A program made the position numbers and the translations under genes. A stretch of DNA of 64,000 nucleotides from Dysosmobacter segnis (lineage in GTDB: Bacteria > Bacillota > Clostridia > Oscillospirales > Oscillospiraceae): the NCBI RefSeq assembly GCF_014297285.1, contig NZ_JACOQI010000007.1:102040-166039 (forward strand), written 5' to 3'. The notes under the pieces are model-generated. The model worked only from the letters and a program-made list of their open reading frames with translations. It was not told where the DNA came from and did not search any database. Below, in pieces: positions 57,195-64,000 of this stretch. Position 1 is the first letter of the stretch. The number at the start of each line of letters is the position of its first letter.

Positions 57195-57661
57195 AGCTCC
57201 ACCTGCTTCCCGTTCAGGACCGCACTTTCCAGCCGATCCCCAGCGTAACACAATTTCAGGGAGAAAAACGGTTCGTCGGAATCCAGCAGCCGCAGAAAGA
57301 TTTTATCTCCCTCCCACATGGGCAGGGTCAGCAGCTCCGCCTTTTTGATCCACGCCAGATCCCCCTCATCGCAGACGTGAGGTTCTCCGGTCCAATCGGT
57401 AGCGGTAAACAGGTGCATATACTCCGTGGGCCACTCCGTATTCACAAAGGTCACGAGTCCCCGGTAGCGGTAGTCTGTCAGGGTCAGGCCTGTCTCCTCT
57501 CGGCACTCCCGCAGCAGACAGTCCTCCGGGCTTTCCTTGTCCTCAAACTTGCCGCCAATGCCGATCCACTTATCCCGGTTGGCGTCATGTTCCTTTTTCA
57601 CCCGATGGAGCATCAGGTATGCGTCTCCCCGTTCCAGATAGCACAGGGTGGATTGCAGCAT
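57191..57661 (-). CDS. NUDIX hydrolase (MutT/8-oxo-dGTP diphosphatase-like)
   Basis: A 156-aa NUDIX protein. The Nudix box spans GIGGKFEDKESPEDCLLRECREETGL (residues 38-63; GX5EX7REUXEEXGU with REETGL). MLQSTLCYLERGDAYLMLHRVKKEHDANRDKW precedes it. The likely substrate is an oxidised nucleotide or a nucleotide sugar. The ATG at 57661 has AAAGG upstream; the longer frame has none. Overlaps the DUF3783 gene by 4 bases. Confidence 0.88.
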   Translation of the reverse strand: MLQSTLCYLERGDAYLMLHRVKKEHDANRDKWIGIGGKFEDKESPEDCLLRECREETGLTLTDYRYRGLVTFVNTEWPTEYMHLFTATDWTGEPHVCDEGDLAWIKKAELLTLPMWEGDKIFLRLLDSDEPFFSLKLCYAGDRLESAVLNGKQVEL

Positions 57662-57701
57662 GAAACCACATCCTTTCTCTGTTATTATACCTGCTTTTCC
57701 C

Positions 57702-57734
57702 AAAAAAGAAAGCCCCGGCAAGCCGAGACTTTCT
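57702..57734 (-). terminator. Terminator after the YjbQ gene
   Basis: AGAAAGCCCCGGC/GCCGAGACTTTCT with a short loop, followed by TTTTTTGGG on the minus strand. About 30 bases after the stop codon. Confidence 0.75.
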
Positions 57735-57767
57735 TGCTGATGCGTTCTGATCCGTTCCGCTTTTTGC

Positions 57768-58220
57768 TTACTCTCCCATGACCTGAAACACGATGTCCCG
57801 CACCCGATCCCGGGTGTCGCACTCCACCAAGGTCAAATTCTGCCAGGGTCCCAGCGTCATTCGTCCCGCCACAATGGGCACCGTGATGAAGGGGGACAGC
57901 AGCAGCGCCTTGATGTGGGAGGAACCGTTGTCATCATGCCAGGTGTCGTGGTGCTGATAGTGGATCACCCGGCCCTTTTCGTCCCGGTAAGGGGAAAACA
58001 CATCCAGCGCAGCCTTCAGGTCATGCCCCACCAGTCCCGGCTCAAATTCCAGCGTGGTCAGCGCCGCCACGCCGCCGGTGGTAAAACCGGTGATCGCACC
58101 GTTCCGGATATTCTTCTGCCGGGCTGCCTCCTCCACCGCATGACGGAAATCCTCTGTGACGTCGATCATGCCCATGTGGGCCTTGGTGTGGTAGGTCTTT
58201 GTCTCCGTATAAACGGCCAT
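57768..58220 (-). CDS. Secondary thiamine-phosphate synthase-like protein YjbQ (UPF0047)
   Basis: A 150-aa UPF0047/YjbQ fold: HAVEEAARQKNIRNGAITGFTTGGVAALTTLEFEPGL, VIHYQHHDTWHDDNGSSHIKALLLSPFITVPIVAGRMTLGPWQNLTLVECD. The His/Asp-rich centre is the conserved catalytic cluster; E. coli YjbQ has a weak thiamine phosphate synthase activity. Length usual. It stands alone after the Dabb gene (78 bases); a promoter may lie between. Confidence 0.92.
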   Translation of the reverse strand: MAVYTETKTYHTKAHMGMIDVTEDFRHAVEEAARQKNIRNGAITGFTTGGVAALTTLEFEPGLVGHDLKAALDVFSPYRDEKGRVIHYQHHDTWHDDNGSSHIKALLLSPFITVPIVAGRMTLGPWQNLTLVECDTRDRVRDIVFQVMGE

Positions 58221-58298
58221 TGCCGTATCCTCCCTGTTTTCAGCTTGTGTTCCGCCGTCTGTTCAGCGACCTTGAAGGAAACCGCCGACGTTTTTTGC

Positions 58299-58595
58299 TT
58301 ATTCCTCCGGATCCGGCAGCAGACAGTCCACCGCCGCCCGGTCCGTCCGGATGGATTTGCACAGAGCGGAGACCGCCTTGTGCCGGGGATCGTTCTTGTA
58401 GGCTTCCAGCGCCGCCTGATCCGCGAATTCCGAGATCAGCACAGCGTCATAGTCGCTGCCCTCCATGCCCCGGAGGACCTGACAACTTTTCAGCTCCGGG
58501 ATGGCCCCGTAAAGCCCCTGCAAGCCAGTGAGGAAAAGGTCCCGCTCCGCCTCCGTGCCGGGGCGGAATTTCCACATCACGATGTGCCGCAGCAT
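58299..58595 (-). CDS. Dabb (stress-responsive A/B barrel) family protein
   Basis: A 98-aa small alpha-beta barrel: MLRHIVMWKFRPGTEAERDLFLTGLQGLYGAIPELKSCQVLRG and SDYDAVLISEFADQAALEAYKNDPRHKAV. The pattern VMWKF-L-D-VLISEF-DP-H is typical. Function unknown (in plants stress-linked). It overlaps the aminotransferase by 1 base (TGATG), so they are co-transcribed. Confidence 0.88.
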   Translation of the reverse strand: MLRHIVMWKFRPGTEAERDLFLTGLQGLYGAIPELKSCQVLRGMEGSDYDAVLISEFADQAALEAYKNDPRHKAVSALCKSIRTDRAAVDCLLPDPEE

Positions 58596-59797
58596 CAGGC
58601 GCCTCGCTTTGCGTTATAGGCGGCAATGCCCTTGCCCAAAAGCTGAATGGCCCGGCGCAAATAGTCGCAGTTGTGGACATAGGCGATCCGGATTTCGCTG
58701 CGGCCATCGGCGGGATCGGCATAGAAGCCGCTGCCGGGGGCGTACATCACCGTGTCACCGTTGTCCTCAAATTCCTCCAGCAGGAAATACTGAAGCTTTT
58801 CCACATCGTCCACCGGCAGCGTTACCATCATGTAGAAGGCGCCGTCCGGCGTATGGAACTTGGTGCCGGGGATCTTGTTCAGCTCCTCTACCACAGCGTC
58901 CCGCCGCTTCTTGTACTCGTCCCGGACCTCCTTGAAGTAGGAAGGCTGCACATGCTCGTACATGGCGGCGGCGCCCGCCTGATCGAGGGTGGCAGTGCAC
59001 AGGCGGCCCTGGCACAGCTTCATGGCCTCGGCCATAAATTCCCGGTTCCGGGAAATGATGGAGCCAATGCGGGCGCCACAGGCGGAGAACCGCTTGGAAA
59101 TGGAATCCACCACGATCACATGATCCTTGATGTCCTCCATCTCGCAGAAGGTACCCATGGGCTCGTCATCGTAGATAAATTCCCGATACACCTCGTCCGC
59201 CACCAGGAACAGGTCATGCTCCTTGACCACGTCCGCGATGACCCGCATCTCCTCGTGGGTCAGCACCAGACCGGTGGGGTTGCCGGGGTTGGTGACCAGA
59301 ATTGCCCGGGTGCGCTCGTTGATCTGGGATTCGATCAGCTTCCGGTCCGCGAAGCGATAGCCGTTGTCAGCGGAGGTGGGAATGGGATGGATCACGCCGC
59401 CGCTCATAAACGTGAAGGTATTGTAGTTGGCGTAGAAGGGCTCCGGCACCAGCAGTTCATCGCCATCGTCCAAGATACAGGCCATGATGAATTCCAGGGC
59501 CTCACCGCCGCCGGAGGTGGCCAGAATGTCCTCCCGCTCCAGCTTCACGCCCAGTTTGGCGTAATAGCCCCGCACAGCGTCGATATAGGCGGGCAGGCCG
59601 GAGGCAGGTGCGTATTCCAGTGTCGGCTCCCGGAATTCCCGGACCGCCTGATAGAAGGACTCCGGGGTCTTTACATCCGGCTGGCCGATATTCAGATGGT
59701 AAATGGTCCGGCCTGCGGCAACTGCCTGATCTGCGCAGGGGTTGAACTTACGAACCGGAGATAACTGGCACTTCAAGATCTTACTGGAAAACTTCAT
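58595..59797 (-). CDS. PLP-dependent aminotransferase (class I)
   Basis: A 400-aa fold-type I aminotransferase. Motifs: HLNIGQPDVKTP, NPGNPTGLV (Asn and Gly of the cofactor loop), FLVADEVYREFIYDD, and the PLP lysine in VVDSISKRFSACGARIG (near residue 237). Similarity is to aspartate/aromatic or MalY-type aminotransferases; substrate not determined. It is preceded by a T-box leader, so its expression should respond to a tRNA and hence to an amino acid. The Dabb gene follows in the same unit. Confidence 0.9.
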   Translation of the reverse strand: MKFSSKILKCQLSPVRKFNPCADQAVAAGRTIYHLNIGQPDVKTPESFYQAVREFREPTLEYAPASGLPAYIDAVRGYYAKLGVKLEREDILATSGGGEALEFIMACILDDGDELLVPEPFYANYNTFTFMSGGVIHPIPTSADNGYRFADRKLIESQINERTRAILVTNPGNPTGLVLTHEEMRVIADVVKEHDLFLVADEVYREFIYDDEPMGTFCEMEDIKDHVIVVDSISKRFSACGARIGSIISRNREFMAEAMKLCQGRLCTATLDQAGAAAMYEHVQPSYFKEVRDEYKKRRDAVVEELNKIPGTKFHTPDGAFYMMVTLPVDDVEKLQYFLLEEFEDNGDTVMYAPGSGFYADPADGRSEIRIAYVHNCDYLRRAIQLLGKGIAAYNAKRGA

Positions 59798-59819
59798 GGG
59801 ACTTCCTCCTCCAAAATGG

Positions 59820-60060
59820 AAAATAAAAATCGCCCCTGACTCCTGTCAGGGGCGAAAAAACTTCACGGTACCACCCTGATTTACCCGCACGCGCGCTGCG
59901 CGGGTATCTCATGTCATCCTGTAACGGGGATGGGTCGTCCCGCTCCTCGCGGGCTGCTCCAAAGCGGCGTACCATCTCTCCTGACCGGGGGCTTGCACTG
60001 TCCCCCCTCGCTGACGGTCGGTCTGAAACGGCTGACTTTGTCATGGCTTTTGTCGATTTG
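59820..60060 (-). promoter_or_regulatory. T-box leader upstream of the aminotransferase gene
   Basis: On the minus strand the leader contains an AGCGAG-like bulge and a GGGGGG-ACAGTGCAAG-CCCCC distal hairpin. Then come the conserved T-box AGGGTGGTACCGTGAAG (59861-59877) and a terminator stem CGCCCCTGAC/GTCAGGGGCG followed by ATTTTTATTTTCC (59825-59855). This is a T-box by all these marks. The specifier codon could not be read with confidence, so the controlling tRNA is unknown. Confidence 0.85.
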
Positions 60061-60066
60061 AAATTC

Positions 60067-60094
60067 ATTATAGACACTTTCTGACATTTGTCAA
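60067..60094 (-). promoter_or_regulatory. Promoter of the aminotransferase T-box
   Basis: Minus-strand consensus -35 TTGACA (60089-60094), 16-base spacer, consensus -10 TATAAT (60067-60072), close to the ftsK terminator. Confidence 0.8.
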
Positions 60095-60112
60095 GTGGAA
60101 AAAGCCTGTTAA

Positions 60113-60150
60113 TTTTCAAACAAAAGGCGGCGGGAATTCCCGCCGCCTTT
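60113..60150 (-). terminator. Terminator after ftsK
   Basis: AAAGGCGGCGGG-AATT-CCCGCCGCCTTT, a perfect 12-base stem followed by TTGTTTG on the minus strand, directly beyond the ftsK stop codon. Confidence 0.85.
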
Positions 60151-60151
60151 G

Positions 60152-62812
60152 TTATTCATCGCCTGTGTCAAACGGCGGCGCATCCTCAACTGCCGGAGCG
60201 CCCCCCATCTGCATTTCGTCCCACTGGGCGCGGGTGATAAGCAGTTGTCTGGGCTTGGAGCCTTCAAATGGTCCCACGATTCCCCGTTCCTCCATCTGGT
60301 CCACCAAACGGGCCGCCCGGGAATACCCCAGCTTCAGCCGTCGCTGCAGCATAGATACAGAGGCCTGTCCCGTTTCCAGCACCACATCCACAGCGGCGGG
60401 CAGCAGCTCGTCCTCGTCGCTGCTTTCCGTATCGGCGGCAGCGGAGGCACCCTTGCTGCCCTTGTTCTCCTTCTCCTGGACGGACTGCTCGATCTGGGCA
60501 ATGACCTCCTGAGAGTAGTTGGCCTCGCCGGTCTCCTTCACATAGGACACCACGTCCTCGATCTCCTCCGGAGAGATAAAGCAGCCCTGAACACGGGTGG
60601 GCTTTCCCTCACCCAGCGGGGCGTAAAGCATATCGCCCTTACCAACCAGCTTTTCCGCGCCGGTGGTGTCCAGAATGATCCGGGATTCCAGAGAGGAGGC
60701 CACTGCAAAAGCGATCCGGCTGGGGATATTGGCCTTCATCAGGCCGGTGATGACGTCAGCAGAGGGCCGCTGAGTGGCGATCACCAGATGCACACCGGCG
60801 GCACGGCCCATCTGGGCCACACGACAGATGGATTCCTCCACCTCCTTCGCCGCCACCAACATCAGGTCCGCCAGCTCGTCAATGACCACCACTACGCTGG
60901 GCAGCTTTTCCAGATCCTCTCTGACGGCGGCCAGCTTGTTGTACTCCTCCAGCTTCTTCACGCCGTTTTCCGAGAAGGTCTTATAGCGCTTCATCATCTC
61001 AAACACGGCCCACTGCAAAGCGCCCGCCGCCTTTTTCGGATCTGTCACCACCGGGATCAACAGGTGGGGAATGCCGTTATAGGGGGCCAGCTCCACCATT
61101 TTCGGGTCCACCATGATAAAGCGCACCTCGTCCGGCGTAGACTTATACAGCAGACTGATGATGAGGGAATTGGTGCACACGGATTTACCGGAGCCGGTGG
61201 TACCGGCGATCAGCACATGGGGCAGTTTTTCAATATTGCCGATGATATTCCGTCCGCCGATATCCCGTCCCAAGGCGAAGGCCGTCTTGGAAGGATGCTC
61301 CACAAAGTCACGGGATTCGATCACATCCCGGATCAGCACCGGCGTCACCGTCTTGTTGGGCACCTCAATACCCACCACAGAGATTTTATTAGGCACGGCG
61401 GCAATACGGACGCCGCTGGCGCCCAGCGCCAAGGCGATGTCGTCCTGCAAATTAGTGATCTTGGAGAGCTTTACACCCTGATCCAAGGTAAACTCATACC
61501 GGGTGACCGACGGCCCGTGGATCACGTCGCCTGCCTTGGCGTCCACGCCGAAGCTGGCCAAAGTCTCCGCAAGGCGGCGAGAATTGTTCCGCAGCTCCGC
61601 CCCGGCAGCCATGTGGTTCTCCCCGCCATTTTCATGCAGCAAACTCACCGGCGGGTAGCGGTATTCCGCCTCGCTCCCCGCCATATTTTCAGCGATTTCC
61701 GCCGTAACCGCAGCTGTCTCCGCAGCTACGGCCTGGGCCGCCGCCTTTTTGGTCAGCGGCTCCTGCACAGCAGGTGCGGCAGCAGGCGCCGTCCCCTGCG
61801 CGGGAGTATTTACTGCGGCAGGAACCGGGGCATTCTCCGGCTGCTCCGCCGGCGTAGACACCACCACCGGCTCCATGGTGGGGATTGCCTTGGCCGGGGG
61901 CTGCTGGCCGATAGGCACCGGAGCCGGTGCGGGAGACGGATGGACCCGCGCATTGGCAAAGGGATCGCCCTCCTCCATCACGCTGACCACCGGTTCCGCA
62001 GTCCCGGACTGTGCCACCACCTGCGCCGGGGTTTTCTGCTTATCGGACTTATGCCGGAAAAAGCTGGTAAAGCCAGTCTTTTCCGGTTTGGGTGCCGGAG
62101 CATTCACCGGATCGTCCACCGGAATATCAATCCGGGACCGGGCGCTTTCTGCCGGGATGGCAGCAACGGTCTCCTGCGGCCGCTTCGCCTCTCTGACAGG
62201 CTTCTCCGGTTCCGGCTCCTCCTCGTACTTGGGCCGCTCCCGGTGCTTCTCGATCAAGGCCCCCACGGTGAGCCGCAGCGCCACCATAAGCAGCACCACA
62301 AACAGCACCGTAAAGATGATTATTGACGCGATTTTGGAAAATACAGCCACAGACCCCTGGCCCAGTGTGCCGGAGATCACGCCGCCGCATTTCAAGGCCA
62401 CGCCGTCTTTCCACATGGCCGGAATGATCCCGATAGAGGAAGCATATGCCTCCTTCACCAGCAGCATGTGGCACAACGTTCCCAGCAGCACCGGCAGCAG
62501 CAGCGCGCTGGTCACCCGCAAAGTCACAGGCCGTCCATGGTGGAACAGCAGAATGCAGCCCGCCAGCACCAGCGCCGGTCCAAACAGCCAGTAGCCATAC
62601 CCCAGCAGGCCCTTGATGAGAACAGCCAGCCAGTCAATGAAGATCGCGCTGATTCCAAAATAGCTGACAAATACGCACAGTGCTAGGACCAGGCATACCA
62701 CGCCGCCTACCTCCCGGCGGATAGGCCGTGGCTGCGGCTTTTTAGCGGTAGTCCGGCTGCCGGATTTGCCGCTTGTTTTTTTTGTTGTTTTCTTCTGTGA
62801 TGTGGAAGCCAC
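60152..62812 (-). CDS. ftsK: DNA translocase FtsK/SpoIIIE
   Basis: An 886-aa septal DNA pump that segregates chromosomes at division or into the forespore. N-terminal basic region, about four transmembrane segments (residues 35-175), a Pro/Ala-rich linker to about residue 390, motor domain with Walker A GTTGSGKS (around 534), and a C-terminal winged-helix gamma domain (VSMLQRRLKLGYSRAARLVDQMEERGIVG). GTG at 62812 with a GGAGGG site is the start; an in-frame extension of 14 codons to an ATG is unlikely. Chromosome dimer site reading by gamma is expected. Confidence 0.96.
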   Translation of the reverse strand: MASTSQKKTTKKTSGKSGSRTTAKKPQPRPIRREVGGVVCLVLALCVFVSYFGISAIFIDWLAVLIKGLLGYGYWLFGPALVLAGCILLFHHGRPVTLRVTSALLLPVLLGTLCHMLLVKEAYASSIGIIPAMWKDGVALKCGGVISGTLGQGSVAVFSKIASIIIFTVLFVVLLMVALRLTVGALIEKHRERPKYEEEPEPEKPVREAKRPQETVAAIPAESARSRIDIPVDDPVNAPAPKPEKTGFTSFFRHKSDKQKTPAQVVAQSGTAEPVVSVMEEGDPFANARVHPSPAPAPVPIGQQPPAKAIPTMEPVVVSTPAEQPENAPVPAAVNTPAQGTAPAAAPAVQEPLTKKAAAQAVAAETAAVTAEIAENMAGSEAEYRYPPVSLLHENGGENHMAAGAELRNNSRRLAETLASFGVDAKAGDVIHGPSVTRYEFTLDQGVKLSKITNLQDDIALALGASGVRIAAVPNKISVVGIEVPNKTVTPVLIRDVIESRDFVEHPSKTAFALGRDIGGRNIIGNIEKLPHVLIAGTTGSGKSVCTNSLIISLLYKSTPDEVRFIMVDPKMVELAPYNGIPHLLIPVVTDPKKAAGALQWAVFEMMKRYKTFSENGVKKLEEYNKLAAVREDLEKLPSVVVVIDELADLMLVAAKEVEESICRVAQMGRAAGVHLVIATQRPSADVITGLMKANIPSRIAFAVASSLESRIILDTTGAEKLVGKGDMLYAPLGEGKPTRVQGCFISPEEIEDVVSYVKETGEANYSQEVIAQIEQSVQEKENKGSKGASAAADTESSDEDELLPAAVDVVLETGQASVSMLQRRLKLGYSRAARLVDQMEERGIVGPFEGSKPRQLLITRAQWDEMQMGGAPAVEDAPPFDTGDE

Positions 62813-62875
62813 GATCAAACCCTCCGCATATTGAAAAATCCATGGATGTGCCAAATAGACCTACCGAACTCGGGG

Positions 62876-63712
62876 TCACGCCCCGACCAGCGTCAAAATC
62901 ACGGTCAGCAGACCTACTGCCCAGCAATAATAGGCAAAGGCTCCGAATTTTCCCTTTGCCGCAATCATCTTCAGCAGCCGGATGCAGGCATATCCCACAA
63001 CAGCCGCCACAAGAACGCCCAGCAGGTACACCGGTACATCTTTCCAGATGACCTCACCCCCCAGTGCGTCCTTCAGGCTCAGAATATTCGCACCTAATAC
63101 AGCAGGGATCGACATGATGAAGGAATAGCGGACCGCAAACTTCCGCTCAAAGCCAAGGAAGCAGCCCACGGAGATCGTCGTACCGGAGCGGGACAGTCCC
63201 GGACAGGTAGCCAGCGCCTGCGCAGCACCTACGATCAGTGCATCGGTCATCCGGGCACTATGCTCATTCTTGCGTCCCTTCCGTACCCGGTCCGAAGCGA
63301 ACAGCAGGCAGCCTGTCACGATCAGCGCACCGCCTACCACATACAGATTACTGCTCAGACTCTCGATCCAGTCCTTGATTCCCAAAATTGCGAACAAGGG
63401 CAGTGTACCCACGATCACCAACAGGATCATCCGCCGCGCCGGAGGCACCGGAGTAGGCGTTGTGCCGTGGATCAGGTCACTGATCCCCCGGAAAAACTCC
63501 TGGATCATCTCCCAGATCTCCGGCCAGTAAGCCACAAAGACCGCCGCCAATGTGCCCAAATGCAGCAGGACGTCAAAAAATCCAGGCACCTCCACAGCGC
63601 CCTTCACACCTAATATCTGCTCTACGATTGCCAGATGTCCGGAGCTGGAAATTGGCAAAAACTCTGCCACGCCTTGAACCAAACCCAATAAAATGGAATG
63701 TAACAGCGACAT
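62876..63712 (-). CDS. uppP: Undecaprenyl-diphosphatase UppP (BacA)
   Basis: A 278-aa integral membrane phosphatase recycling undecaprenyl pyrophosphate for cell wall synthesis and giving bacitracin tolerance. Motifs: GLVQGVAEFLPISSSGHL (Glu17, SSSGH 22-26) and GLSRSGTTIS (around 170). About eight transmembrane segments. The ATG at 63712 (MSLLHSILLG) has GAGGAAGTG upstream; a longer frame to 63760 lacks a site. Confidence 0.95.
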   Translation of the reverse strand: MSLLHSILLGLVQGVAEFLPISSSGHLAIVEQILGVKGAVEVPGFFDVLLHLGTLAAVFVAYWPEIWEMIQEFFRGISDLIHGTTPTPVPPARRMILLVIVGTLPLFAILGIKDWIESLSSNLYVVGGALIVTGCLLFASDRVRKGRKNEHSARMTDALIVGAAQALATCPGLSRSGTTISVGCFLGFERKFAVRYSFIMSIPAVLGANILSLKDALGGEVIWKDVPVYLLGVLVAAVVGYACIRLLKMIAAKGKFGAFAYYCWAVGLLTVILTLVGA

Positions 63713-63850
63713 AACATCACTTCCTCGCGAAATTTCATAAGTAAATTCATGATACCACACTGCGCGAAAAATTTCCAGAAGATTTTGGCAGTTTACATAA
63801 GTTTATCGCTATCATTTTCTTTGAAAAAGTCCGCTATTTCCAAAAGGAGC

Positions 63851-63880
63851 AAAAAAGCGACGGTCAAAAGACCGTCGCTT
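63851..63880 (-). terminator. Terminator after the 5S rRNA gene
   Basis: AAGCGACGGT-CAAAAG-ACCGTCGCTT, a 10-base stem followed by TTTTTTGC on the minus strand, immediately beyond the 5S 3' end. Confidence 0.9.

Positions 63881-64000
<120 letters not shown>

Noticed and set aside
59781..60119. 112-codon frame over the aminotransferase leader
   Set aside because: The sequence is a T-box riboswitch with its promoter; the frame starts in the ftsK terminator region.
60149..62326. 725-codon plus-strand frame opposite ftsK
   Set aside because: Shadow of the FtsK gene in a high-GC sequence; His/Gly/Arg-rich composition without motifs.

Overview
The window is chromosome from a high-GC, spore-forming member of the Clostridia, most likely Oscillospiraceae (Flavonifractor/Oscillibacter-like). 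The grounds are Firmicutes-style T-box leaders, the zinc-ribbon form of S14, the S10-spc gene order, spmA/spmB, and the general protein flavour. The genus is an inference; nothing here proves it. No CRISPR array, transposase or integrase was seen.

Layout. (1) 1-13.6 kb, minus strand: S10-spc-alpha ribosomal protein cluster, rpsJ to the start of rpsM, with secY, adk, map, a KOW-domain protein, infA and rpmJ. It has a clear promoter and a 275-nt leader upstream of rpsJ, and a second promoter with a structured leader between rpsN and rpsH. (2) 13.7-30.7 kb: mostly housekeeping genes (HIT protein, GNAT, prfC, azlCD, argS, murI, cysS with a T-box, tRNA-Leu, pyridoxamine kinase, era). It also holds a small divergent pair at 16.5-17.1 kb, a ribbon-helix-helix regulator facing a 91-aa protein, whose promoters share one -35 element. 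(3) 30.75-45.5 kb, minus strand: a compact PBSX/Mu-like phage block. In transcription order it reads terminase, portal, protease, decoration protein, capsid, connectors, sheath, tube, chaperone-like protein, baseplate, holin and phosphodiester glycosidase. No integrase, repressor, replication gene, recognisable tape measure, tail fibre or amidase is visible, and housekeeping genes with their own terminators or promoters flank it. It is the best candidate here for an unusual system (a domesticated particle or gene-transfer-agent-like element). Two places in its head module carry insertions with duplicated gene 3' ends. (4) 45.6-64 kb: KdpDE-like two-component pair, spmAB, orphan zinc-binding lipoprotein with a Fur/Zur-type box, a five-gene operon (ABC exporter, YlmH, DUF4177, DUF896, peptidase D), SH3 protein, uridine kinase variant, DUF523/DUF3783/NUDIX group, YjbQ, an aminotransferase under a second T-box, ftsK, uppP and a 5S rRNA at the right edge.

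Working together: region 1 and the 5S gene supply ribosome and secretion parts. The two T-boxes tie cysS and an aminotransferase to tRNA charging. The phage block forms a nearly continuous, translationally coupled unit (many ATGA overlaps) that would package DNA and build a contractile particle. Start sites were moved inward from the longest frame wherever a ribosome binding site, overlap or family N-terminus favoured it.
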